Positions 9,228-17,632 are shown, counted from the first letter of the stretch. The stretch is DNA of 64,000 bases from Trichormus sp. M33_DOE_039 (GCA_015296085.1 DVDT01000033.1:1-64000), one strand, 5' to 3'. Notes: a model not told the origin generated them from the sequence alone. Made by a program: numbers and translations.

Positions 9228-9965
9228 ATGAATATCAATGGTTCTGTTGCTTTGGTGACGGGTGCAAATCGCGGAATTGGTGAGGCTTTTGTTGAAGCCT
9301 TGGTGCAGGCAGGTGCTACCCGAATCTACGCAACTGCACGTAATGTAGATACTTTGAAAGATGTAGTGGCACTTGCTCCCGATAGGATTGTACCTCTAGC
9401 ATTGGATGTGACAAATCCTGAGCAAATTACCGCGATCGCTCAAACTATTCAAGATGTGAATCTGCTGATTAATAACGCTGGAGTTTCCGGTACAGGTGGC
9501 TTTTTTGCTCCCGCCAGTTTGGAAACTGCTCGTTGGGAAATGGAAACTAACTACTTTGGTTCACTAAATATAATTCGTGTTTTTGCTCCCATCCTCAAAC
9601 AAAATGGCGGTGGAGCGATCGTCAATCTGCTCTCAATTGCATCGATGGTGAATGTGCCAGTTTTTGGTTCATATAGTGCATCAAAAGCGGCGTTGTATTC
9701 TTTAACCCAGGGAGTACGAGCGGAATTAGTGAAACAAGGAACACTAGTTGTAGGCGTATTTCCTGGCCCTGTCGATACAGCGATGGCGGAAAATGTCCCT
9801 CTCGATAAAGTACCTCCCATTCAGATTGCTCAAGCCACATTGCAAGCAGTAGAGCAGGGAATTGAAGATGTGCAGCCTGACCCAGTTTCTGAGCAAGTAT
9901 TTGCAGGTTTTCGACAAGACCCTAAAGCAGTTGAAAAGCAATTTGCAGGTATGCTGCCTTCGTGA
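9228..9965 (+). CDS. SDR family NAD(P)-dependent oxidoreductase
   Basis: A classical short-chain dehydrogenase of 245 residues. The nucleotide-binding motif TGANRGIGEA is near the N terminus, NNAG follows at about residue 86, and the catalytic YSASK has an upstream Ser in LLSIAS. The ATG at 9228 is chosen because AGAGGG lies just before it and the protein then begins directly with the first Rossmann strand; the open frame reaches back to 9165. The substrate is not predictable. It is divergent from lysR and 71 bp upstream of a peroxiredoxin-like gene, so the two enzymes probably form a LysR-controlled stress operon. Confidence 0.9.
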   Translation: MNINGSVALVTGANRGIGEAFVEALVQAGATRIYATARNVDTLKDVVALAPDRIVPLALDVTNPEQITAIAQTIQDVNLLINNAGVSGTGGFFAPASLETARWEMETNYFGSLNIIRVFAPILKQNGGGAIVNLLSIASMVNVPVFGSYSASKAALYSLTQGVRAELVKQGTLVVGVFPGPVDTAMAENVPLDKVPPIQIAQATLQAVEQGIEDVQPDPVSEQVFAGFRQDPKAVEKQFAGMLPS

Positions 9966-9999
9966 GTTTAGGGGTTTAGGGGTGTAAGGGTGTGGGGGA
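9966..9999. repeat. G-rich ~10-nt tandem tract between SDR and peroxiredoxin genes
   Basis: The short spacer directly after the dehydrogenase stop consists of GTTTAGGGG-like and GGTGTAAGGG-like units. Its complement is the same sequence type as the tract at 27341-27379. It looks like a simple intergenic repeat common in Nostocales. Confidence 0.4.
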
Positions 10000-10036
10000 G
10001 GAAAACAGTGAATTTTTAACACAGGAGAATCCAAAC

Positions 10037-10684
10037 ATGAACCTGAAAACTGCACTCGATACTTTTCGGGCTGAATTTCTAGAAAAGTTTCCCGCACAGA
10101 AAGCAGCTATCATGCAACAGGCAAACGACGCGCTAATTGAAGCATTTCAAAGCAGACAACCAATCCAAACTGGAAGTCTAGCACCTGATTTTGCGTTAGC
10201 TAATGCCGTTGGTGAAACCGTGAAATTAAGCGATCGCCTTTCTCAAGGTGCAGTGATTCTCTCCTTTTATCGCGGTGGTTGGTGTCCCTATTGCAACCTA
10301 GAATTGCGAGCTTATCAACAGGTTTTGCCGCAAATTCGTGAATTAGGTGCTTCACTGATTGCCATTTCTCCTCAAACACCTGATACCTCTCTCACAACAG
10401 TCGAGAAAAATAATCTGGAGTTTGATGTTCTGAGTGATGTGGGTTCTCAAGTCGCACAGATGTATGGCATTGCGTTTGAATTACCAGATTATTTGCAGCA
10501 TCTTTACACCGAATTAGGGCATCCCCTCCCTGAGAACAATGGTACAGAAGATTGGCAGTTACCTGTGCCTGCAACTTTCGTGATTGCTCCAGATGGAAGA
10601 GTAATTCTCGCTCACGTTGATGTAGATTATCGCCATCGCTTAGAACCTATGGATGCGATCGCTGCTTTGAAACAATATTCATAA
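10037..10684 (+). CDS. AhpC/TSA-type peroxiredoxin-like protein
   Basis: A thioredoxin-fold protein of 215 residues. A helical N-terminal extension of ~50 residues precedes the peroxiredoxin core (SLAPDFALANAVGETVKLSD). The active-site segment is FYRGGWCPYC with Cys83 and Cys86, a CxxC arrangement. This makes it a peroxiredoxin-like redoxin rather than a classic 2-Cys AhpC. The ATG at 10037 is chosen because AGGAGAA precedes it; the open frame starts at 9992. The likely role is thiol-dependent reduction of peroxides in the cytosol. It follows the dehydrogenase gene closely and probably shares its promoter. Confidence 0.85.
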   Translation: MNLKTALDTFRAEFLEKFPAQKAAIMQQANDALIEAFQSRQPIQTGSLAPDFALANAVGETVKLSDRLSQGAVILSFYRGGWCPYCNLELRAYQQVLPQIRELGASLIAISPQTPDTSLTTVEKNNLEFDVLSDVGSQVAQMYGIAFELPDYLQHLYTELGHPLPENNGTEDWQLPVPATFVIAPDGRVILAHVDVDYRHRLEPMDAIAALKQYS

Positions 10685-10770
10685 ATCGTCAAAAAAACGA
10701 ATCATACACACTCAAAATGTTAGCTAGAGTGAAGATCAATAGCGTTCTATGTTCTGAGTCTTGTCTTTCC

Positions 10771-10794
10771 TTTGTATTACATATATAATACAAA
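10771..10794. promoter_or_regulatory. Inverted repeat TTTGTATTA-N6-TAATACAAA upstream of EF-G paralogue
   Basis: A perfect 9-bp inverted repeat with a 6-bp spacer, 24 bp in total, lying 53 bp before the ATG of the EF-G-like gene. The symmetry is that of a dimeric repressor or activator site. The AT-rich spacer CATATA could also hold a -10 element. The site is not shared with any other intergenic region I examined here. Confidence 0.5.
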
Positions 10795-10847
10795 ATATGT
10801 TACTGCATCAACAGTAAGTATTTGTCGCTTAAAAAAAGGAAGTCGTT

Positions 10848-12881
10848 ATGATTCCCCGAACACGCATCCGCAATATTGGTATATCTGCTCACATCGACTC
10901 TGGTAAAACTACACTCTCAGAGCGAATTCTCTTCTATACGGGCAGAATCCATGCAATTGAAGAAGTTCGGGGAGGTGGCAAAGGTGCAACAATGGACTTT
11001 ATGCCAGAGGAAAAGTTACACGGGATAACTATTACCTCTGCGGCTACAACCTGCCAATGGCACGATACACAAATCAACCTGATTGATACACCAGGACACG
11101 TAGATTTTACGATAGAAGTTGAGCGTGCTTTGCGGGTATTGGATGGGGCTGTGATGTTGTTCTGTGCGGTGGCTGGTGTACAGTCCCAATCAATCACTGT
11201 AGACCGTCAGATGAAGCGTTATCGGATTCCCCGGTTGGCGTTCATCAACAAAATGGATCGGGTGGGAGCGAATCCCTTCCGTGTAGTACAGGCGATGCAC
11301 GACAGATTGCAATTAAATGCTGTGTTGCTGCAATACCCCATCGGTAGTGAAGACCAATTCCAAGGTGTGATTGACCTAGTAGAAATGAACGCCCATTATT
11401 TTGAGGGGGAAAATGGCGAAACTTGGCTGCAAAAACCCATTCCTGACGATTTACTCACGGAAGCACAACAAGCACGGGAGAAAATGCTAGATGCGTTATC
11501 GCTATTTTCGGAAGCGATGACAGAGAAATTATTGGCGGGTCAAGAAGTTCCCAAAGAAATGATTTGGGAAACAATTCGCCAAGCCACTCTCAGTTTGCAA
11601 ATTACTCCTGTGCTATTGGGTTCAGCCTTTAAAAACAAGGGTGTACAGAACTTATTAGATGCGATCGCTCTTTATCTTCCATCGCCTATTGATAGGGAAG
11701 TAGTGAAAACTGCTGAGGAAGTAAGTATCTATCCTAACTCTGACGATCCTTTGGTAGCTTTGGCGTTTAAACTCACCGTTGAGTCCTTTGGACAATTGAC
11801 CTACACCCGCATCTACTCCGGGACATTGAAAACGGGTGATACCGTCTACAATTCCCGCACCAAACAACGGCTGCAAATCGGTCGTTTGGTAAGGATGCAC
11901 GCCAATAAACGCGAAGAAATCAAAGAGGCTGTAGCTGGAGATATTATCGCCCTTTTAGGTATCGATTGTGCTTCTGGTGATACCTTCTGTACAGGAGAAC
12001 CATTTGTTTCTCTAGAAGGAATGTATGTACCCGAACCAGTGATTACACTGTCAATTACACCCAAAAAACAGGAAGATAGCGATCGCCTCGCCAAAGCCTT
12101 GCACCGCTTCCAGAAAGAAGACCCCACTTTTCGCTTGAGTATTGACCCCGAATTAGGCACAACCTTAATTTCTGGGATGGGAGAACTACATCTGGAAATT
12201 TATGTAGAACGCCTGCAACGGGAATACAACACCGAAGTTTATGTCGGTCAGCCTGCGGTAGCTTATCGGGAAACCATCAGCCAAAAAGCGCACTTTGACT
12301 ATCGACTGAAAAAACAATCCGGTGGTTCTGGTCAATTCGCCCATGTCAAAGGCTGGATTGAACCCACCACAGAACCCTTTGTGTTTGAAAATCAGGTAGT
12401 TGGCGGGGCGATTCCCAAAGAATTCATCCCAGCTTGTGAGAAAGGTTTCCGTGAAGCCATACAATCAGGACAATTAGAAGGCTATCCAGTCACAGGGGTA
12501 AAAGTCGTGCTAGATGGAGGTTCTTATCACAAAGTTGATTCCTCAGAATTAGCTTTTAGAGCCGCAGCCCATCAAGCTTTAGAAGATGCGTTGACTAAAG
12601 CCCAACCATATATCCTCGAACCAATCATGCTGGTAGAAGTGGAAACACCAAACGAGTTTTTGGGAAGAGTCCAGGGTGATTTATCTTCCCGTCGGGGTGT
12701 GCTGTTGGGTTCAGAAACTATGCAAACTTACTCCGTGATTCAGGCGGAAGTTCCCCTAGTGCAGATGTTTGGTTATTCTACCGACTTGCGATCGCTCACG
12801 GCTGGTATGGCAACATTCTCAATGGAGTTTGCTTGCTATCGCCAAACATTAACCAGCGTCAAGTCAAAAGCCCTAGTTTAA
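10848..12881 (+). CDS. Elongation factor G paralogue, mitochondrial EF-G1-like
   Basis: A translational GTPase of 677 residues with all five EF-G domains. The P loop AHIDSGKT is at residues 14-21; DTPGH and NKMD follow. The opening [19 protein letters not shown] is closer to organellar EF-G1 and its bacterial relatives than to the usual GHVDAGKTTTTER form. It is monocistronic here, with no rpsL, rpsG or tuf neighbours, so it is most likely an additional EF-G rather than the housekeeping str-operon copy. A good ribosome-binding site (AAAGGAAG) precedes the ATG. Expression may be controlled by the inverted repeat at 10771-10794. A role in translocation under special conditions is inference. Confidence 0.85.
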   Translation: MIPRTRIRNIGISAHIDSGKTTLSERILFYTGRIHAIEEVRGGGKGATMDFMPEEKLHGITITSAATTCQWHDTQINLIDTPGHVDFTIEVERALRVLDGAVMLFCAVAGVQSQSITVDRQMKRYRIPRLAFINKMDRVGANPFRVVQAMHDRLQLNAVLLQYPIGSEDQFQGVIDLVEMNAHYFEGENGETWLQKPIPDDLLTEAQQAREKMLDALSLFSEAMTEKLLAGQEVPKEMIWETIRQATLSLQITPVLLGSAFKNKGVQNLLDAIALYLPSPIDREVVKTAEEVSIYPNSDDPLVALAFKLTVESFGQLTYTRIYSGTLKTGDTVYNSRTKQRLQIGRLVRMHANKREEIKEAVAGDIIALLGIDCASGDTFCTGEPFVSLEGMYVPEPVITLSITPKKQEDSDRLAKALHRFQKEDPTFRLSIDPELGTTLISGMGELHLEIYVERLQREYNTEVYVGQPAVAYRETISQKAHFDYRLKKQSGGSGQFAHVKGWIEPTTEPFVFENQVVGGAIPKEFIPACEKGFREAIQSGQLEGYPVTGVKVVLDGGSYHKVDSSELAFRAAAHQALEDALTKAQPYILEPIMLVEVETPNEFLGRVQGDLSSRRGVLLGSETMQTYSVIQAEVPLVQMFGYSTDLRSLTAGMATFSMEFACYRQTLTSVKSKALV

Positions 12882-12928
12882 CCTGAATTCAACGAACCTC
12901 TCCCTCCCAACCTCCCTCTCCTGTGAGG

Positions 12929-13139
12929 CTACAGTGTACACACAAGTTTAATAACCTAGCCCGACAACGTTTTGATCCCCCCTAACCCCCCTTAAAAAAG
13001 GGGGGAATAGATTCAAAGTCCCCCTTTTTAAGGGGAGCCACTGCGTTGGACGGGTTTCCCGGCTTAAAGCAAGTGGCGTGGATTTAGGGGGATCAAACCA
13101 CATTTTGCACTGAGCAACAAAGATGTGTGTACACCGTAG
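12929..13139 (+). mobile_element. Miniature inverted-repeat element, copy 1 (with nested insertion)
   Basis: A non-coding element of 211 bp. Its ends are CTACAGTGTACACACA and the complement of CTACGGTGTACACACA. The interior is a large hairpin made of poly-C/poly-G blocks (GATCCCCCCTAACC and its partner). A second copy in reverse orientation lies at 17912-18083, and the two align end to end except for a 45-nt insertion here at 13036-13080. The flanks CTCCTGTGAGG and CTCCTGCGAGG look like an ~11-bp target duplication. There is no transposase, so movement would be in trans. Confidence 0.75.
13036..13080 (+). mobile_element. 45-nt hairpin element inserted in the MITE
   Basis: Present in this MITE copy and absent from the other (empty site at 17970/17971). 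It folds as a hairpin: GCCACT at 13037-13042 pairs with AGTGGC at 13072-13077, and CGGG-TTT-CCCG forms the tip at 13051-13061. It resembles the small dispersed repeats described in Nostoc genomes. The junctions are clean, with at most one ambiguous G. Confidence 0.7.
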
Positions 13140-13286
13140 CTCCTGCGAGGAAAGGGAGGAGCAAAACGAACTTAGGCTTCTTACTCCCCTCTCCGTGTCG
13201 GAGAGGGGTCGGGGGAGAGGTCAAAAAAACCTGTCAAACAAACGTTAGTTTAATTGAATCGCAAGGCGCAGTATACTGCGCTTTTT

Positions 13287-13763
13287 TTATCCAGCTACGC
13301 CAGGATTGAGTTGTAGTAATAACCAAGTCAAATAAGTCCCGAACGGCCCCCAAAGTGCATAGGGAAGAAATAGCCAAGCAGCCTTTTGAGAAATTGGCCT
13401 GACAACAAAAGCCAAAATATATACTAACAGCGTCGCCAATCCACCGAGAATGATTCCGCCTGTGAGGCTTCGCAGTTCCACCACAACAGGACTGTAGGTG
13501 GAAGTGAGAATGGCAACTGCTGCATAAACAGCCATCAAAAACCAAGGTCGAGAACCTTGTCTAGTTTTTTTCTCCCACACAATAATTGCTGAGATAGTCA
13601 GACAAGCCCAAATCAAAGTCCAAACAAACGGAATGATGAATTCAAAAGTCAACCAGTCAGGACGTTGTAAGTTTTGAAACCAAGGATCGCGCAGTGAGGT
13701 AAACAGGCTACCACCAAAAAACAACGCTGCTGAGACTGCTGTGATAATCCATTTAGCTTTCAC
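13287..13763 (-). CDS. TspO/MBR-family tryptophan-rich membrane protein
   Basis: A protein of 158 residues with five hydrophobic helices. It has the family's Pro/Trp motifs: LQRPDWLTFEFIIPFVWTLIW early on, and LFLPYALWGPFGTYLTWLLLQLN at the end. TspO/MBR proteins bind tetrapyrroles and cholesterol-like ligands and modulate stress responses. In cyanobacteria they are linked to tetrapyrrole and salt or light stress signalling. It is divergent from the amyloid-motif gene pair, with 230 bp between the starts. No motif ties the two functionally, but both lie between the inverted MITE copies. Confidence 0.8.
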   Translation of the reverse strand: MKAKWIITAVSAALFFGGSLFTSLRDPWFQNLQRPDWLTFEFIIPFVWTLIWACLTISAIIVWEKKTRQGSRPWFLMAVYAAVAILTSTYSPVVVELRSLTGGIILGGLATLLVYILAFVVRPISQKAAWLFLPYALWGPFGTYLTWLLLQLNPGVAG

Positions 13764-13992
13764 AATGCTTTCCTGCCAAACTGGGCTGATATTCGTAGTT
13801 TAACGTGGGTGAGATGTATTGAAACTACCATGAGAAAAATGTCTGTACAAAGTATCTCTGCATGGTGGATTCATGGTAGAGGGTTTTAGCAAAGTTAACA
13901 AGCAGCTAATTGCATAATAACTCGTAGAATCGCTGATAGTATAAGCGTAAAAGCTAAGTATTTTCACAGCTATAAATTATTAAGGGTTAATT

Positions 13993-14385
13993 ATGGAGCC
14001 TATTTCTCTGATTATTACTGCTTTAGGTGCTGGTGCGATCGCAGCTACTCAAGAAACCGCAGGCACAGCCGTTAAAGATGCCTATCAGGGTTTGAAGACT
14101 TTGATTAAACAGAGGTTTGCTGCTCAGGGTAAGGAAGATGATAGCAATATCGTAGACAAGCATGAGAAAAAGCTGGATTCAGAAGCAGTGAAGGCTTTGC
14201 TGAAAGAAGAGTTAATGAGTTTACGAATTGATCAAGATACAGAAATTATTAACTTAGCGCAAGAATTACTGAAAAAAGAAAAACCGGAAGAGTCAGCAGC
14301 AGGTAAATTCAATGCGGTGTTTCAAGGAGAAGTCAAGGGCGCGCAGGTTGGAGATCACAACTCACAAACAAATACATTTAACTAA
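13993..14385 (+). CDS. Bell-type effector with C-terminal amyloid signalling motif
   Basis: A protein of 130 residues. Residues 1-~20 are hydrophobic (ISLIITALGAGAIAA); an alpha-helical domain follows to ~95. This fits the Bell domain, a bacterial membrane-active cell-death effector analogous to fungal HeLo/HELL domains. The C terminus (residues ~107-130) has FQGEVKGAQVGDHN followed by a polar tail. The Q-V-G-x-x-N core is that of RHIM-like bacterial amyloid signalling sequences (BASS). The next gene starts 20 bp downstream with the same motif at its N terminus. Known members of this arrangement transmit a signal when the NLR's amyloid templates the effector's, leading to membrane damage and cell death; that outcome is inferred here. 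AAGGG precedes the ATG. Confidence 0.75.
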   Translation: MEPISLIITALGAGAIAATQETAGTAVKDAYQGLKTLIKQRFAAQGKEDDSNIVDKHEKKLDSEAVKALLKEELMSLRIDQDTEIINLAQELLKKEKPEESAAGKFNAVFQGEVKGAQVGDHNSQTNTFN

Positions 14386-14405
14386 CAGCCGCTAGGGTAT
14401 CTCAC

Positions 14406-17159
14406 ATGAGCTATACAGAGTTTCAAGGAGAAGTTAAAGGCGCGCAGGTAGGTAACAACAACATTATCTACAACTATTTCTACTATAAAGAAGAGAGCAA
14501 ACCTACATCTGTTGATGTTGCTGATGAAAATCTGCCTTGTCCTTATCGCGGGTTGTTTCATTTTGGCCCCAATGATGCAGATATATTCTTTGGGCGGGAA
14601 ATATTTATCGAAGAACTTTATAGTGCAACTAAAACCCAGAATTTTATTCCCGTGCTGGGTGCATCGGGAAGCGGGAAATCTTCGGTGGTGTTGGCGGGGT
14701 TAGTCCCGAAGTTGCAAACAGCAGGACATTGGCAGTTTACTCACTTTCGTCCTGGTGCTGATCCTTTTCATGCGCTGGCTGTAGCTTTAGTGCCGCTTTA
14801 TACGCCTAACTTAGATGCAACTGACCAAATTGCCCAAGCCCGCAAGTTAGCTGGTTACTTGCAAGATGGCTCTATGCTGATCTCGGACGTTTTTGCTAAA
14901 ATTCGGCAAAATAACCCTAATGAACGGGTGCTATTAATTGCTGACCAATTTGAAGAAATTTACACTCTCTGTAACAATCAGGAAACTCGCCATAAATTTC
15001 TTGACTGTTTATTAGCTAGTTTAGAAACTTCCACGTCTCTATCTGCATCCGCTACAGTGTGGGTAACGACAATGCGAGCAGATTTTTTGGGCAATGCTCT
15101 CTCCTATCGTCCTTTTGCGGATGTTTTGCAAAATGCTGACTTAAAACTGGGGCCGATGAATCGGGAGGAATTAACACAAGTCATTGAAAAACCTGCCCAA
15201 AAATTAGGTGTAACATTTGCAAGCGGACTGGTAGAACGCATTTTAGAGGATGTGGAAAACCAACCGGGAAATTTACCTCTGCTAGAGTTCGCTTTAACAG
15301 AGTTGTGGAACAAGCGCACAGGTAAACAATTAACTCACAATATCTATGAAGAAATTGGACAAGTAGAAGGTGCGTTAGCTCGTCATGCGGATGAGAAATA
15401 TGGCAACTTGACAGAGGAGGAGAAAGAACAAGTCCGGCGGATTTTTATTCAATTGGTGCGTCCGGGTGAGGGAACAGAAGATACTCGACGGGTGGCGATG
15501 AAGGCGGAATTGGGGGAGCAAAGCTGGGATTTGGTCAAACAATTAGCTGATGCTCGGTTGGTGGTGACAAGTCGCAATGCTACCAGTCAAGAAACGGTAG
15601 AAGTAGTCCATGAAGCTTTGATTCGCAATTGGGGAGAACTGCGGGAATGGATGAATAAAGACCGCGTTTTTAGGGCTTGGCAAGAGCGACTGCGTTCAGC
15701 CAAGGGACAATGGGAAGCAACGCAGCGAGATTCGGGTTCATTGTTGCGGGGTGCTGCTTTGGCGGAAGCAGAAGAAAAACTCAAGGAACGCCCTGGAGAC
15801 TTGATTGATGAGAAAGAATTTATTGAGGAGAGTATTCAAGAAAATAATCGCCTGAAACAAGTTGAAGCAGCCCGCAGGAAGCGCGAAATTAGAACCGCCT
15901 GGGGCATTGCGGCGGGTTCGTTGGTGGCGGTGGTAATTAGCAGTGGTTTGGGCTTGACAGCATGGAATCAGAAAAACCAATCGGAACTCAATCAAGCTGA
16001 ATCTCTTGGTCGATATTCCTTGTCTCTATTCAATGAAAGTAAAGAATTGGAGGCTTTTATCCAAGCAATCAAGGCGGGAAAAATCCTGCAAAGCCAACAC
16101 AAAACTAACCCAGAGGTATTGAATGCCTTACAGACAGTTCGTTTTCAAGGAAGAGGGCGCAACCGCTTGGAAGGGCATAGAGAAGGTGTCTGGAGCGTGA
16201 GTTTTAGCCCCGACAGCAAGACATTGGCTTCTGGCAGTGAAGATAATACAATCAAACTCTGGAATCTAGAGACAGGTAAGGAAATCCGCACCCTCAAGGG
16301 GCATAGTAACTTTGTCTTAAGCGTGAGTTTTAGCCCCGACGGCAAGACATTGGCTTCTGGTAGTGAAGACAACACAATCAAACTCTGGAATCTAGAGACA
16401 GGTAAGGAAATCCGCACCCTTAACGGGCATAGTAACTCTGTCTATAGTGTGAGTTTTAGCCCCGACGGCAAGACATTAGCTTCTGGCAGTTATGACGACA
16501 CAATCAAACTCTGGAATCCAGAGACAGGCAACCAAATCCGTACCCTTAACGGGCATAGTAACTCTGTCTTAAGCGTGAGTTTTAGCCCCGACGGCAAGAC
16601 ATTAGCTTCTGGCAGTGCTGACAATACAATCAAACTCTGGAATCTAGAGACAGGCAACCAAATCCGCACCCTTCACGGGCATAGTCAAGGTGTCATTAGC
16701 GTGAGTTTTAGCCCCGACGGCAAGACATTAGCTTCTGGCAGTTATGACAATACAATCAAACTCTGGAATCTAAAGACAGGCAACCAAATCCGCACCCTCC
16801 AGGGGCATAGTAACTATGTCTATAGCGTGAGTTTTAGCCCCGACGGCGAGACATTGGCTTCTGGTAGTGCTGACAAGACAATCAAACTCTGGAATCTAGA
16901 GACAGGCAACCAAATCCGCAACCTCCAGGGGCATAGTAACTCTGTCTATAGCGTGAGTTTTAGCCCCGACGGCAAGATATTAGCTTCTGGTAGTGCTGAC
17001 AATACAATCAAACTCTGGAATCTTCCAGAATTAGAATCTAAGTTGGAATTAGATTCTTTAATACAGGACAATTGCGATTTTGTACGCGGTTATTTACAAA
17101 ATAATCCTAATGTCAGCGAGAGTGACAGGCATTTGTGCGACGGTATTGGCAGCAAGTAG
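14406..17159 (+). CDS. NLR-like receptor: amyloid motif, STAND NTPase, TM helix, seven WD40 repeats
   Basis: A protein of 917 residues. The N terminus (residues ~5-25) is the amyloid motif FQGEVKGAQVGNNN, matching the C terminus of the upstream effector. Then comes an nSTAND1-type NTPase: CPYRGLFHFGP at ~40, Walker A GASGSGKSS at 85-93, Walker B LLIADQFEE at 176-184, and a winged-helix region to ~400. A single hydrophobic helix (residues ~497-520) suggests membrane tethering. A TPR-like linker leads to seven WD40 repeats of exactly 42 residues (590-883), enough for one propeller. STAND proteins oligomerise when the sensor binds a ligand; oligomerised N termini would seed amyloid and recruit the effector encoded just upstream. 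It is the sensor half of a putative immunity or self-recognition module. Confidence 0.85.
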   Translation: MSYTEFQGEVKGAQVGNNNIIYNYFYYKEESKPTSVDVADENLPCPYRGLFHFGPNDADIFFGREIFIEELYSATKTQNFIPVLGASGSGKSSVVLAGLVPKLQTAGHWQFTHFRPGADPFHALAVALVPLYTPNLDATDQIAQARKLAGYLQDGSMLISDVFAKIRQNNPNERVLLIADQFEEIYTLCNNQETRHKFLDCLLASLETSTSLSASATVWVTTMRADFLGNALSYRPFADVLQNADLKLGPMNREELTQVIEKPAQKLGVTFASGLVERILEDVENQPGNLPLLEFALTELWNKRTGKQLTHNIYEEIGQVEGALARHADEKYGNLTEEEKEQVRRIFIQLVRPGEGTEDTRRVAMKAELGEQSWDLVKQLADARLVVTSRNATSQETVEVVHEALIRNWGELREWMNKDRVFRAWQERLRSAKGQWEATQRDSGSLLRGAALAEAEEKLKERPGDLIDEKEFIEESIQENNRLKQVEAARRKREIRTAWGIAAGSLVAVVISSGLGLTAWNQKNQSELNQAESLGRYSLSLFNESKELEAFIQAIKAGKILQSQHKTNPEVLNALQTVRFQGRGRNRLEGHREGVWSVSFSPDSKTLASGSEDNTIKLWNLETGKEIRTLKGHSNFVLSVSFSPDGKTLASGSEDNTIKLWNLETGKEIRTLNGHSNSVYSVSFSPDGKTLASGSYDDTIKLWNPETGNQIRTLNGHSNSVLSVSFSPDGKTLASGSADNTIKLWNLETGNQIRTLHGHSQGVISVSFSPDGKTLASGSYDNTIKLWNLKTGNQIRTLQGHSNYVYSVSFSPDGETLASGSADKTIKLWNLETGNQIRNLQGHSNSVYSVSFSPDGKILASGSADNTIKLWNLPELESKLELDSLIQDNCDFVRGYLQNNPNVSESDRHLCDGIGSK
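16173..17054 (+). repeat. Seven near-identical 126-bp WD40 repeat units
   Basis: Each unit encodes GHS..V.SVSFSPDGKTLASGS.D.TIKLWN.ETG..IRTL. Units are almost identical at DNA level except at a few codons: the two residues after GHS, the residue after V, the SE/SY/SA position, the DN/DD/DK position and the ETG(K/N)(E/Q) pair. This favours recombination between units and concerted evolution, with variation concentrated at propeller surface sites. Confidence 0.85.
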
Positions 17160-17233
17160 GAGACAGCAAGTAGGGGGCAGGAGGCAGGGGGAAAAGGGTT
17201 TGAGGCTTTGTGCTTTGGGGAAATATAGAAGGC

Positions 17234-17371
17234 GACTTTTCACTGGATCTGGAAAACCCCTCTCCAAACCTCTCCCCTACAAGGAGAGAGGCTTTAATTT
17301 TTCCCCCTTCCCTACGAGGGAAGGGGGTTAGGGGGTTAGGTTTCACCCTAACTTTTCCACCGTGAAAAGTC
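17234..17371. mobile_element. Second miniature element (B), copy 1
   Basis: A 138-bp non-coding element with terminal inverted repeats GACTTTTCAC and GTGAAAAGTC. It contains the CCCTCTCC...GGAGAGAGG and CCCCCTTCCCTAC...AGGGAAGGGGG hairpins common between cyanobacterial genes. It is bracketed by a 14-nt direct repeat AATATAGAAGGCGA (17222-17235 and 17374-17387), which looks like a target duplication. The 17160-17233 spacer is a purine-rich GGCAGGAGGCAGGGGG-type tract with no coding sense. Confidence 0.5.
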
Positions 17372-17383
17372 AGAATATAGAAG

Positions 17384-17578
17384 GCGATCGCATCACAGCC
17401 AAATCTGCGCCATGATTAATACTATTCTTGTGCTGGTGCAAATACTACACCTTCATAGAGTTGTGCAATATTCAGCAGAGTAATTTTCCCAATATGCGAT
17501 CGCATCACAGCCACATCTGCGCCATGATTAATACTATTCTTCTGCTGCTGCAAATACCACACCTTCATAGAGTTGTGC
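17384..17578. repeat. 83-nt direct repeat, two copies 112 bp apart
   Basis: Copies at 17384-17466 and 17496-17578 both begin with GCGATCGCATCACAGCCA and end with TTCATAGAGTTGTGC, with only a few mismatches. On the complementary strand the second copy reads through a short peptide ending VVFAAAEE and a stop, so these could be duplicated remains of a gene's 3' end. I could not identify a parent gene. Confidence 0.6.
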
Positions 17579-17632
17579 GATGGCTACGCCCGCCGCAGGC
17601 ATCGCAAAATCAAATTCTATGCTAGATATGGT

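Noticed and set aside
13127-13309. 60-codon ORF at the end of MITE copy 1
   Set aside because: It starts inside the MITE terminal repeat and runs through the CTCTCC-type hairpin; a repeat artefact.
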